The notes beneath the pieces are model-generated. The model was not told the origin of the DNA, did not search any database, and worked only from the letters and a program-made list of their open reading frames with translations. DNA of 32,091 nt from Mucilaginibacter sp. (lineage in GTDB: Bacteria; Bacteroidota; Bacteroidia; Sphingobacteriales; Sphingobacteriaceae), in NCBI GenBank assembly GCA_028287865.1, contig JAQBOU010000205.1, forward strand, positions 1-32,091, read 5' to 3'. A program made the position numbers and the translations under genes. Below are positions 16,231 to 24,677 of the stretch, in pieces. The first letter of the stretch is position 1; each line of letters opens with the position of its first letter.

Positions 16231-17332
16231 CAGAAATAGGATTCGTTTCTGCCTGTATCTTTTTGAAAGTGCTTAATGCCTGTGCAACCACCTGGTCCAT
16301 GTTATAGTACTTGTAAGTGGCCAGCCTTCCTACAAAATAGGCGTTTGTCTGGTGGGTTAATTCCTGGTATTTTTTATAAAGCTCAGCATTTTCCGGCCGT
16401 GGTATGGGGTAATAAGGATCGCCCTCGGCTTTAGGAAATTCATACACCAGGCTGGTTTTTGTGTGTTTTTGACCGGTAAGATATTTAAATTCAGTAATGC
16501 GGGTAAAAGCATAATCGTTTGGATAGTTGATTGTACCTGTTTGCTGAAATTGTTCCTGGTCCAAGGTTTCAAATTTAAATTGAAGGGAACGATAAGGCAG
16601 TTTACCATAACAATAATCAAAATATTCATCCACAGGACCGGTAAAGATCATTTTAGCATACTGAATTTCGTTTATGATCTCATGATAATCTGTATTCAGT
16701 AATATCTTAATATTGGGATGATCCAGCATTTTTTCAAACATTTTGGTAAAGCCATGCAATGGCATCGCCTGGTAAGTGTCGGTAAAATAACGATCGTCTT
16801 TATTGATGCGTGTCGGCACACGGGCTGTTACGGATGCATCCAGTTCAGCAGGATCAAGATCCCATTGCTTTTTGGTATACCCTTTAAAAAACTTTTCATA
16901 AAGCTCGCGGCCAACAGCTTTTAGTACCACATCTTCCGAAGTTTTAACCTGGGTAATTTCTTCGGCCCTCGCAGCCAAAAAGCCTTCCACTTCGGCGCTG
17001 CTTAAATTTAACCCATATAAACTATTAATGGTATTGAGGTTTATTGGAATAGGAACCTGCAGACCGTCAACACAAGCCAATACTTTGTGCTGATAATTAC
17101 GCCATTCGGTAAACTTAGAAAGGTATTGAAATACTTCTTTGCTGTTGGTATGGAAAATGTGAGGCCCATATTTATGAATCAGAATGCCTTCATTATTGTA
17201 GCAATCATAAGCATTACCCCCAATATGATTTCTTTTATCTATCAATAAAATCTTTTTTCCTTCAATGCTCGCAAGCCGTTCGGCGAGCACGCTACCGGCA
17301 AAGCCGGCACCTACTATTAAATAATCAAACAT
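16208..17332 (-). CDS. glf: UDP-galactopyranose mutase
   Basis: FAD enzyme that interconverts UDP-galactopyranose and UDP-galactofuranose, the donor for galactofuranose glycans. The 374-residue length is typical. The N-terminus has the dinucleotide fold (V-G-A-G-F-A-G-S at 7-14) with the D-K-R-N-H-I-G-G-N-A-Y-D strand, then G-P-H-I-F-H-T at about 56-62, and at the C-terminus the family signature G-R-L-A-T-Y-K-Y-Y-N-M-D. It is the middle gene of a minus-strand trio: ten bases after the glycosyltransferase and overlapping the GH1-RmlD fusion. The context suggests cytoplasmic supply of UDP-Galf for the neighbouring transferase. Confidence 0.96.
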   Translation of the reverse strand: MFDYLIVGAGFAGSVLAERLASIEGKKILLIDKRNHIGGNAYDCYNNEGILIHKYGPHIFHTNSKEVFQYLSKFTEWRNYQHKVLACVDGLQVPIPINLNTINSLYGLNLSSAEVEGFLAARAEEITQVKTSEDVVLKAVGRELYEKFFKGYTKKQWDLDPAELDASVTARVPTRINKDDRYFTDTYQAMPLHGFTKMFEKMLDHPNIKILLNTDYHEIINEIQYAKMIFTGPVDEYFDYCYGKLPYRSLQFKFETLDQEQFQQTGTINYPNDYAFTRITEFKYLTGQKHTKTSLVYEFPKAEGDPYYPIPRPENAELYKKYQELTHQTNAYFVGRLATYKYYNMDQVVAQALSTFKKIQAETNPISDENKITV

Positions 17333-17342
17333 AATTTGGTGT

Positions 17343-18509
17343 TTATTGTGCTATTGAAGTGTATGATTTGCCTTTAACTGTGTCTTTCATAAGATCAAGC
17401 ATCTGATTACTGGTTTTATCCCATGAATTGAGGGCTAGGAAAGCATCTACCTGGTTCAACCACTTATCTTTTTGCCGGTTACGCAGTTCTTTTTCAGCGG
17501 CTTCTATAAAGTCGGACGCATTGCTGCCGATATGCACCAATTTATTTTTGCCGTATGGATTAACCACATCCCGGATGGGCGTTGAAATAACAGGTTTGGC
17601 AGCTGCCAGGTATTCGGGAGTTTTTGTAGGGCTGATAAAACGGGTTGATTCGTTTAATAAAAATGGTATCAGTGCAATATCCCATGTCGCCAGCTGCTCC
17701 GGCAGTTCCTGGTATGTTTTGGAACCCAGGTAATAAATGTTCTTATTTTTCGGTAAAGTTGCCGGATCGATCTTTACAACCGGCCCTATCAGTATGATTT
17801 CCCATTCGGGTCTGGCATCGGCAATACCTTTGATCAGATCAATATCGAAGCGTTCATCGATTACACCATAAAACCCAAGCTTTATTTTGCCATTCTCTTT
17901 TTTTTCCAGCCCCCGCGCTTTAGCAAAATGTTCCTTTTCTATACTGCTTGGAAAAGGGTAGATATTGGCATGCTGGTTCTTTTTCGCTTCATATATAGAA
18001 TATCCTCCGGTAAATACGATATCTGCCTTTTTTAGCAACTCCTTTTCCAGTGTTTTTAATTCTTCCGGAGCAAATTTAAATGCGGAAAGTTCATCCATAC
18101 AATCAAAAACGGTGAGTTCCGGATTGTACTTACGGCTAAATTCAAGCGCCATAGGGGTATAATACCAAAACACATGGTCTGCAAGGTTCTTGTTCTCCAT
18201 AAATTTATCAAACAATCGCTTTAACGCCGCCCTATTTTCGTTTGCTGTTAAACCTGATTTGATATGTGGAACCATAACTACAATATTTTCACCCCGGCTT
18301 AAATAAGTATAGTAATCCTTACCGGCTGCGTCATATATAGGCTCTTCGATAAAGAAAACTTTTAAGCTTTCTGACAAACGTGTTAGCAGGTGCTGAGGCC
18401 GCTGAAAAACAAAATCCCATCGCAGATGTGAAAAACAAATCATGTTTTTAGGAAAACTATCAAAATTCGTTTGCGTGTTTTTGTCAGTATGGGTGATTAA
18501 TAATTTCAT
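17343..18509 (-). CDS. Glycosyltransferase, GT4-like (GT-B fold)
   Basis: A 388-residue GT-B enzyme from the ATG at 18509 (M-K-L-L-I); a TTG at 18545 is possible but gives an atypical start. The motif C-F-S-H-L-R-W-D-F-V-F-Q-R-P-Q-H-L near 23-39 marks a bacterial glycosyltransferase group often found beside glf. The C-terminal half has the Rossmann strand K-L-G-F-Y-G-V-I-D-E-R and the donor site S-P-T-K-T-P-E-Y-L-A-A-A-K-P-V-I-S. The usual E-x7-E is seen only partly, with the glutamate in T-P-E-Y-L. It is the first gene of the operon with glf and the fusion, hence a candidate galactofuranosyltransferase, but that is inference from position. The region upstream is AT-rich and shared with the divergent GH1 gene. 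Confidence 0.86.
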   Translation of the reverse strand: MKLLITHTDKNTQTNFDSFPKNMICFSHLRWDFVFQRPQHLLTRLSESLKVFFIEEPIYDAAGKDYYTYLSRGENIVVMVPHIKSGLTANENRAALKRLFDKFMENKNLADHVFWYYTPMALEFSRKYNPELTVFDCMDELSAFKFAPEELKTLEKELLKKADIVFTGGYSIYEAKKNQHANIYPFPSSIEKEHFAKARGLEKKENGKIKLGFYGVIDERFDIDLIKGIADARPEWEIILIGPVVKIDPATLPKNKNIYYLGSKTYQELPEQLATWDIALIPFLLNESTRFISPTKTPEYLAAAKPVISTPIRDVVNPYGKNKLVHIGSNASDFIEAAEKELRNRQKDKWLNQVDAFLALNSWDKTSNQMLDLMKDTVKGKSYTSIAQ

Positions 18510-18739
18510 AATGTTCACATTTTGGTTAGAATTAATCAAAATCAATACCGATTTCTTTAAAATAGCTTAATTAAACTAATAATATAATTATTTGATTAAA
18601 ATAAACTATAGAGAAATGAATCTTTCTTTTAAGAACAAACGTAATACGTACTAAAATATATACAGAACAAGCGTTAATTGCGTTAATAAAAAACAAAACT
18701 ATTTTATAAATATTTCTAATTGCAGATTACATAAAGGTT

Positions 18740-19957
18740 ATGAACAAAAACAAATTCCTGTTTGCCACAGGCATTGAAAACAGCTACCCCCTGATTACGC
18801 TCGCTGATGGAACACGAAAAAGAGTAGATGAAATGGAAAAATGCGGTCATTATAAGTTGTGGAAAACCGACTTTGACCTGGTTAAAGAAATGGGCATTGA
18901 TACCTTAAGATACGGCCCCCCATATTATAAAGTTCATGTCGGTCCAGGAAAATACGAGTGGGATTTTTGCGATGAGACCTTTAATTATCTGAAACAACAA
19001 AATATTACTCCAATAGTAGACCTTTGCCACTTTGGCGTTCCCGACTGGATAGGAGATTTCCAGAATAGCGACTGGCCTGTGCACTTTGCCGAATTTGCCA
19101 AAGCTTTTGCTACCCGTTTTCCGCATATCCGTTTTTATACCCCCGTTAACGAAATCTTTATTACTGCGATGTTCTCCGCACAATATGGCTGGTGGAATGA
19201 ATGTAAGAAGGATGATCGTTCCTTTGTAAATGCGTTAAAAATTTTATGTAAAGCTAATGTGCTTGCCATGCAAGCGATTTTAGAAGTACAGCCGGATGCA
19301 GTTTTTATACAAAGTGAGTCGTCAGAATATTTTCATCCGGAAACGCCGGATTGTGATCCGCTGGCATCTTTCCTTAATCAAAAACGTTTTCTTTCTCTCG
19401 ACCTGAGTTATGGTTACCCGATCAGTGTAGTTATGTACGAATATCTGCTGGAAAACGGGATGACTAAGGAGGAATACCGGTGGTTTGAAAACAACCTTAT
19501 AAAAGGAAGCTGCGTGATGGGCAACGATTACTATATCACCAATGAACATATGGTGCATGAGGATGGAAGTACATCGGCAGCCGGAGAAATTTTTGGATAT
19601 TATGTAATTACACAACAATATTATAGCCGTTATAAACTCCCGGTTATGCATACGGAAACCAACATTGTTGAGCCGAATTCTGTAAGATGGCTACAAACCC
19701 AATGGGCAAACGTACGCCGGCTTAAAAGAGATGGAATACCCATTTACGGATTTACGTGGTATAGCCTTACTCACCAGGTAGACTGGGACTCTGCTTTAAG
19801 ATTTGACAATGGCAATATAAACGCCCTGGGATTATACGATTTGGACAGGAAGATACAACCTGTAGGAGAAGCATACAAAACCCTAATTAAACAATGGAAA
19901 ACTGCCCTGGAAAATGAGAGTTATTTATTATATCTTAAACCTCCATACTATAAATAA
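18740..19957 (+). CDS. GH1-type glycoside hydrolase, cytoplasmic
   Basis: A 405-residue family 1-type barrel without signal peptide. The acid/base glutamate E138 sits in T-P-V-N-E-I, the candidate nucleophile E306 in M-H-T-E-T-N, and W-Y-S-L-T-H near the end matches the W-S-x-x-D aglycone loop only loosely. It shares the segments K-K-D-D-R-S-F, V-L-A-M-Q-A-I and Y-T-P-V-N-E with the N-terminal half of the fusion protein, so the two are related and may have arisen by duplication. It is divergent from the glycosyltransferase/glf/fusion operon, with a 230-bp shared spacer, which points to the same pathway. A typical beta-glucosidase is somewhat longer (about 450 residues), so substrate assignment is open. 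Confidence 0.85.
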   Translation: MNKNKFLFATGIENSYPLITLADGTRKRVDEMEKCGHYKLWKTDFDLVKEMGIDTLRYGPPYYKVHVGPGKYEWDFCDETFNYLKQQNITPIVDLCHFGVPDWIGDFQNSDWPVHFAEFAKAFATRFPHIRFYTPVNEIFITAMFSAQYGWWNECKKDDRSFVNALKILCKANVLAMQAILEVQPDAVFIQSESSEYFHPETPDCDPLASFLNQKRFLSLDLSYGYPISVVMYEYLLENGMTKEEYRWFENNLIKGSCVMGNDYYITNEHMVHEDGSTSAAGEIFGYYVITQQYYSRYKLPVMHTETNIVEPNSVRWLQTQWANVRRLKRDGIPIYGFTWYSLTHQVDWDSALRFDNGNINALGLYDLDRKIQPVGEAYKTLIKQWKTALENESYLLYLKPPYYK

Positions 19958-19962
19958 GAAGC

Positions 19963-20136
19963 CTATTTATCCAGGCCTTTGTTATCCTTATGCTGATGAC
20001 TTAAATTAAAAATACTTACCCTGGTTTTGCTGTACTCCATGGTATAATGTAAAATTTTGTATGGTCGTGATACATTTGACGCGGTATCAGGGGCCATTTT
20101 CATTTCCAATTGATCGTTTTGATAATTTCCGCGCAT
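19963..20136 (-). CDS. Possible small protein (57 residues)
   Basis: A short minus-strand frame opening M-R-G-N-Y-Q-N-D-Q and ending K-G-L-D-K, in the 409-bp gap after the GH1 gene. It is polar and basic, without signal or membrane segment, and contains the stretch Y-K-I-L-H-Y-T-M-E-Y-S-K-T-R-V-S-I-F-N-L. Its stop lies only a few bases from the convergent GH1 stop, leaving about 230 bp upstream for a promoter. There is no clear ribosome site, which is normal here. No family recognised; comparison with related genomes would decide. Confidence 0.35.
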   Translation of the reverse strand: MRGNYQNDQLEMKMAPDTASNVSRPYKILHYTMEYSKTRVSIFNLSHQHKDNKGLDK

Positions 20137-20275
20137 TATATTAAATATTAATCTATAGTTAATACAAATAAAAGTGCAAATGGTTTTAATTATTTTTTAA
20201 TAACAGCGTATTTATAAGCTATTTAGAAGTAGTTAATTATATAAATAGCATTAAATACTTCTATGCCAAATCATG

Positions 20276-20309
20276 TATATGTAACATTCCTATTGAAATA
20301 TTACATATA
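20276..20309. promoter_or_regulatory. Inverted repeat, candidate operator
   Basis: TATATGTAA (20276-20284) and TTACATATA (20301-20309) form a perfect 9-bp inverted repeat around a 16-bp spacer, 57 bp before the ATG of the small membrane-protein gene. The centre-to-centre distance of the arms is 25 bp. It could bind a dimeric regulator or be chance in AT-rich DNA. Confidence 0.3.
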
Positions 20310-20366
20310 AAGAAATTTTTTAATGTTTGGCCTTATAATTGCCTAGGTTTCAAAAAAAATAACTCA

Positions 20367-20831
20367 ATGGCAAACGAAAAATCTTCAAAAGAAATATCAC
20401 CATCCACAGAGGTATATAAAACCAACCGGGGGCAAATAGAACATTATGATAACGCTATAAACCAGCGTGTTATTTGGCTGTCCATAGGTCAGTCATTCTT
20501 TTTTAATGTATATGCAATGCTGGTTACAGGTAAAGCTCCCACGCCTGATCTGATGTCTAAACAGAAAATGCTGGCAGTTATATTTCCCTTTGCAGCATTA
20601 TTGACTGCCGTATTTACTTTTTTCGATGTTGTTGCAACCCTCGTTTATTTACGCAAATTAAGAAGGTATTATGAAAGAGCTACAGAAAGCCGGGAATCAG
20701 ATAAACTATACCCTCCGGTTTATGGACGGCCGATAGACAGGATTTTTCAGCACATTTCACCTGTATTAATTCCATTGGTTTTTATTATAACCTGGGTGTA
20801 TTTACTGTTTTATGATCATCACTTAATTTAA
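20367..20831 (+). CDS. Small integral membrane protein of unknown function
   Basis: A 154-residue protein with a hydrophilic N-terminus (about 33 residues), a hydrophobic segment at about 36-54, a second at 71-93, a basic loop (L-R-K-L-R-R-Y-Y-E-R) and a third helix at 132-149. The stretch I-E-H-Y-D-N-A-I-N-Q-R-V-I-W-L is reminiscent of small membrane proteins I have seen in soil bacteria, but I cannot name a characterised family. The DUF4142 gene starts six bases after its stop, so they should be co-transcribed. A perfect inverted repeat lies upstream. Confidence 0.75.
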   Translation: MANEKSSKEISPSTEVYKTNRGQIEHYDNAINQRVIWLSIGQSFFFNVYAMLVTGKAPTPDLMSKQKMLAVIFPFAALLTAVFTFFDVVATLVYLRKLRRYYERATESRESDKLYPPVYGRPIDRIFQHISPVLIPLVFIITWVYLLFYDHHLI

Positions 20832-20837
20832 CCAGCA

Positions 20838-21350
20838 ATGATAAAGCTAAGAACCTTTTTAATTTTATTAGGCACCGTTTCCTTAAGCATTGTTTATGGA
20901 CAGTCAGGCACAAATGATAATACCATTGATTTTATTAAAAAAGCTTACCTCGGCAACCTGATGCAAATAAAAAGCGGTACCCTGGCTATGAAAAATGCTA
21001 AAGACGGAGGCGTGAGATCTTTTGGTTCGCAAATGATTGCTGATCATTCACAATTAAATGGACAACTGCATTCATTGATTCAAACAAAGAATTACAATGT
21101 CAGGTCTAAAGACACTACTGGCAAATCCATTGACAAGCTATTGAAAAAAGCTCCGGCTACGGGGTTCGATAATTTTTATATCAGCAAAATGGTAACCGAA
21201 GACAAAGAGCTGGTAGCGTTATATCAAAATGCATTAACTATAAATGATCCGGCAATACAAACCTTCATAAAAAATACGCTGCCTATATTAAAAGGCCATT
21301 TATCATCTGCTACTGCTATTGCAAATCAGTTGAATATCCAGGTACATTAA
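20838..21350 (+). CDS. DUF4142-family exported protein
   Basis: A 170-residue protein with a Sec signal peptide (cleavage near V-Y-G-Q at 19-22) and a helical DUF4142 domain, a ferritin-like four-helix bundle family. Family features include the motif F-I-K-K-A-Y-L-G-N-L-M-Q-I-K-S-G near 32-47, F-G-S-Q-M-I-A-D-H-S-Q around 62-72, and L-P-I-L-K-G-H-L-S-S-A near the C-terminus. No metal-binding set is obvious; members are often induced by stress, but their activity is unknown. It is the second gene of a two-gene unit ending at the shared convergent terminator. Confidence 0.88.
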   Translation: MIKLRTFLILLGTVSLSIVYGQSGTNDNTIDFIKKAYLGNLMQIKSGTLAMKNAKDGGVRSFGSQMIADHSQLNGQLHSLIQTKNYNVRSKDTTGKSIDKLLKKAPATGFDNFYISKMVTEDKELVALYQNALTINDPAIQTFIKNTLPILKGHLSSATAIANQLNIQVH

Positions 21351-21382
21351 TTTTCTTAATCAAGTAATAGAAAATAACAATA

Positions 21383-21405
21383 AAGGCGACCCACGAGGTC
21401 GCCTT
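21383..21405. terminator. Convergent bidirectional terminator
   Basis: AAGGCGACC (21383-21391) pairs perfectly with GGTCGCCTT (21397-21405) over nine base pairs around the loop CACGA. Read on the minus strand it is followed by TTATTG and a T-rich run, so it ends the Lmo0937-type gene; on the plus strand the A-rich side precedes it and it lies 32 bp after the DUF4142 stop, so it probably serves both. Confidence 0.7.
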
Positions 21406-21431
21406 GAATTATCAACTGTTATTAGTAAACC

Positions 21432-21587
21432 TTAAATTGTTGATGGATTTCTTATAAGTCCAATCAAAAATGCAATTACTGCTATTACAAGTAATGCATG
21501 AATTATACCGGTTGCTGAATAAGCAAACACTCCGATCGCCCATCCTATCAGAAGGATAACTGCGATAACATAAAGAATTGATCTCAT
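21432..21587 (-). CDS. Lmo0937/DUF5670-type tiny membrane protein
   Basis: A 51-residue protein with two membrane helices: I-L-Y-V-I-A-V-I-L-L-I-G-W-A-I-G-V at the N-terminus and I-I-H-A-L-L-V-I-A-V-I-A-F-L-I-G-L-I at the C-terminus, linked by F-A-Y-S-A-T-G. This I-L-x-x-I-A-V-I-L-L...G...H-x-L-L-V-I-A layout is the one found in Lmo0937-family proteins, which are small hydrophobic proteins of unknown function, often stress-linked. The ATG is at 21587; the gene is too short to be found by length filters. The terminator hairpin begins 26 bp after its stop. Confidence 0.8.
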   Translation of the reverse strand: MRSILYVIAVILLIGWAIGVFAYSATGIIHALLVIAVIAFLIGLIRNPSTI

Positions 21588-21765
21588 AATACTGTTTTTT
21601 TAGTTAAATGTATTAACTATAACAATAAAACTATGCCAAAAATCAATATTGCGTTGCATAAGATTTAAATGAGATCTTATTGCATAGAAAAAACTACATT
21701 ATATGCTTTAAGCCATACAGCAGCAATTCGTTATAGAATTGTAACTAAACGCCCACTAAATAAAA

Positions 21766-21791
21766 ACCCTTCGCCCGGACGAACGAAGGGT
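21766..21791 (-). terminator. Rho-independent terminator of the TonB-dependent receptor
   Basis: On the minus strand ACCCTTCG (21791-21784) pairs with CGAAGGGT (21773-21766) over eight base pairs around a ten-base loop, and TTTTTATTTA follows. It starts 22 bp past the receptor stop codon. Confidence 0.78.
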
Positions 21792-21812
21792 AAATATTAT
21801 AAATAAATGATC

Positions 21813-24677
21813 TTAAAAATGAAATGACAGTTTAGTAAATATTCTCATTCCATTAAAGCCCATTTGTACTGCTTCAAAAGGACCGCCTGATTCACTATCG
21901 CCAAATGAACTTGTGCCACTGGTTGGATTAACTGAGCCTGGTACAATAGCTTTATCAGGGTGCACATTAAACAAGTTGTCTACACCAGCTGTCCATGAAA
22001 ACGTTTTGGTCACTTTATAAGAGATATAAAGATCTGTAGTTACTTTAGGTTTGAAATCGAATATTTCAGGTACCACCCCGGTTCCGTTATCTAAAGTTAC
22101 ATAAGGGAAAAATGGATCAGGTGAACTGGCAGGAGTAGAGGCTTCTCCAAAGCCTAGTTCTTTAACATCTCCAAAATAAGTAAACCTGGCCCCTACCGAA
22201 AATTTGCTTGTTCCAAATTCAGGATTAAGGGTGAATTTAGCTTTTGGAGCACTTGCCTTCAGGAAATATTGTTCCCTGTCGGAAAAGAAAGCGGCACTGT
22301 CAGAAGCAGAATGCCTGAAAGTTGCAGGTACATTAATTTTATCAATTGTTAAACCTTGTAAGTTTCCTGCTAACAATACGTTAAAGTGGTTTTTGCCCCA
22401 ACGGTTTTTATAATCCAACACAACGTCGATCCCACGGTTAGTAGTATTAACAGCATTGGCAAAAAACTGTGCATCACCAATATGTTGAGCGGCTAATATG
22501 TTATTTAACGGGGCACCGAGTGTTGGATCACCTGCTGCGTACAAACCGGATATAACTATTCTGTTTCTAACCTGTATATCATAGCCATCAACTGTTACAG
22601 ATAAGTTACTTACAGGTTGCCATGCAAAGCCTAAACTGTAGTTATCCGATGTCTCTTGTTTTAACTTTGGTATACCGGCTGTTTGAGCCACTTCAGAGTA
22701 GTTTGGCACCAGCTTGGTATATACCAGGTTACCTCCAATTATTGAGGTGTTGGTATTGCTGAAGTTTATTTGCTGCAACGAAGGGGCACGAAAACCGGTG
22801 CTTATTGATCCACGCAGGTTAAAATTGTCTGTAAGCTTGTAACGGGTTGCCAATTTAAAAGTACTTACAGCGCCAAAATCCGAATAATTTTCAAAGCGGG
22901 CTGCAGCATCCAATAACCAGGCTTTGGTTACATCTAACGCGCCTTCGGCATAGATTGCTTCATTAGTTCTATGTGCTATCACAGCATCACTTGGCTGATA
23001 GCCCGGATAACCTTCTGATCCAGATGCTTTTGCTACGCCGCCCGGCAGTGTAGCTCCGCCGTCGATATATGAATTAGGTTCGCCTGCATATAACTGATAC
23101 CGCTCGTACCTGAACTCGCCGCCAAAAGATAGTTGAAACCCTTGTGCAACCTTACTGAAATGCCTGGTTATATCTGCATTTGCAGTGTTTTGCAAAAAGT
23201 TAAAGCCGCCGTCATCAAAACGGGTTTGTATAGGCTGGCCTGCAACATAAGGCAATGAAGCATTAAAGGTTTTATTGCCAAAATAATGAAAGTCATTACG
23301 CCCTGTATTATTGCTGATATCCCAGTCCCAGTTGCTTGGCGTTGTGCCGCGGAATCCAAAGGCAGCCGACTCATCTTTCATATATACATCTTCCTGTGGA
23401 TTATAGTACACGTTATTGGCTCCGATAGAACCATCAGGATAACCGCCCACCTGCATAATACCGGGGACAAAGATCAGTGCACCTGTGGTAGGGTCAGTTG
23501 GAAACTTTGTTGGATTTTGACGTAAACCATTATCATAGTTCCAGCTTCTTGTATATGCATAAACATTGGAATGTTTGTAGTTGTAACCGCCGAAAGAATA
23601 GAAGACAGTATTGGTACCCTTTATAGGGATCTCCATATTATACATACCGCCGCCTGATACCACAGATCCATCACCGTAGGCTCTCCGTTCACGACTTACT
23701 GGCAGGCTCGAGTCATCTCTGAAGGTTTTACCCTGGTTTTCATAGTTAGCGCCCACATTGATAAAACCGCCATTTTTACCAATAGCTAATCCATAATCGG
23801 CGCCGAACGTAAAAGTTTGGCCGTCAAATTTTTTGCCGGTATAATATTGACTTGGATCAGAGTAGTTTAATGTATTATACTTTTGATCATTAAAACCACT
23901 AAATCCACCTGTAATATTAAGGTGATTGATATCTTTTTTCAAAACAAGGTTGATAACACCTGCAATTGCATCAGAACCATATTGGGCCGAAGCGCCGTCA
24001 CGTAATATCTCCACATGATCAATGGCTGCTTCCGGTATGGCATTAAGGTCGGTACCACTGTTACCGCGACCGCGTGTACCTACTTCATTTACAAAAGCTG
24101 ACAGGTGACGGCGTTTGCCATTCACCAGCACCAACGTTTGGTCAAAGCCAAGCCCGCGTAAACTTGCAAAATCAATAGCATCTGATCCATCACCGCCGCT
24201 TTGCTTGTTATAGTTAAAAGAAGGCACAGCCTGGTTAAGCTGGCTCATCAGATCTGGTTTCGCTGTATTTGCGGTCATAGAATTTATGTTGATCACATCT
24301 ACAGGCACGGGCGATTCTATTTTTGTACGACCGGCACCGCGACCACCCAATATTACTACCTCTTTCAATGATTCCTGTGAAGGCGCCAGTTCCATATCTA
24401 AAACTTTGTTTTCATCAGCAGCAAGCTGCACGCTGATAGTTTTCCTTTCAAAGCCGATAGCCGTAAATGTCAATTGATACGCACCGGGTTTTAAAACAAG
24501 GCTGTATTTCCCATTAGCATCTGTTGAAGCGCCGACACCTGATGGCGAGGCTACAATGCTTCCGCTTTGCACCGGTTTACCGGCACTTGTGAGCGACCCT
24601 GTTATTTTTTGCGCCCAAAGTGGAGAGCAAAATAAAAACATCGCTCCAAAAAGTAAAAAAAGTAATTTTAAATTCAT
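21813..24677 (-). CDS. TonB-dependent outer-membrane receptor
   Basis: A 954-residue outer-membrane transporter. It has a Sec signal peptide (cleavage after L-W-A at 20-22), a CarboxypepD_reg-like beta-sandwich (about 24-95: I-T-G-S-L-T-S-A-G-K-P-V...G-A-Y-Q-L-T-F-T-A-I-G-F), a plug domain (about 115-250: P-V-P-V-D-V-I, L-R-G-L-G-F-D-Q-T-L-V-L-V-N-G-K-R, R-D-G-A-S-A-Q-Y-G-S-D-A-I-A-G-V-I-N) and a long barrel ending in aromatic F-H-F. The plug motif I-E-I/V-L-R-D-G-A-S-A-Q-Y-G belongs to iron/siderophore or general receptors. No SusD-like lipoprotein is beside it, so it is not a typical SusCD pair; the substrate is unknown. A terminator lies downstream and a dyad-containing AT-rich promoter region upstream. 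Confidence 0.95.
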   Translation of the reverse strand: MNLKLLFLLFGAMFLFCSPLWAQKITGSLTSAGKPVQSGSIVASPSGVGASTDANGKYSLVLKPGAYQLTFTAIGFERKTISVQLAADENKVLDMELAPSQESLKEVVILGGRGAGRTKIESPVPVDVININSMTANTAKPDLMSQLNQAVPSFNYNKQSGGDGSDAIDFASLRGLGFDQTLVLVNGKRRHLSAFVNEVGTRGRGNSGTDLNAIPEAAIDHVEILRDGASAQYGSDAIAGVINLVLKKDINHLNITGGFSGFNDQKYNTLNYSDPSQYYTGKKFDGQTFTFGADYGLAIGKNGGFINVGANYENQGKTFRDDSSLPVSRERRAYGDGSVVSGGGMYNMEIPIKGTNTVFYSFGGYNYKHSNVYAYTRSWNYDNGLRQNPTKFPTDPTTGALIFVPGIMQVGGYPDGSIGANNVYYNPQEDVYMKDESAAFGFRGTTPSNWDWDISNNTGRNDFHYFGNKTFNASLPYVAGQPIQTRFDDGGFNFLQNTANADITRHFSKVAQGFQLSFGGEFRYERYQLYAGEPNSYIDGGATLPGGVAKASGSEGYPGYQPSDAVIAHRTNEAIYAEGALDVTKAWLLDAAARFENYSDFGAVSTFKLATRYKLTDNFNLRGSISTGFRAPSLQQINFSNTNTSIIGGNLVYTKLVPNYSEVAQTAGIPKLKQETSDNYSLGFAWQPVSNLSVTVDGYDIQVRNRIVISGLYAAGDPTLGAPLNNILAAQHIGDAQFFANAVNTTNRGIDVVLDYKNRWGKNHFNVLLAGNLQGLTIDKINVPATFRHSASDSAAFFSDREQYFLKASAPKAKFTLNPEFGTSKFSVGARFTYFGDVKELGFGEASTPASSPDPFFPYVTLDNGTGVVPEIFDFKPKVTTDLYISYKVTKTFSWTAGVDNLFNVHPDKAIVPGSVNPTSGTSSFGDSESGGPFEAVQMGFNGMRIFTKLSFHF

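Noticed and set aside
18510..18545. Upstream TTG start for the glycosyltransferase beside glf
   Set aside because: ATG at 18509 gives the expected strand-first GT-B N-terminus; the extension is Asn-rich and not conserved in style.
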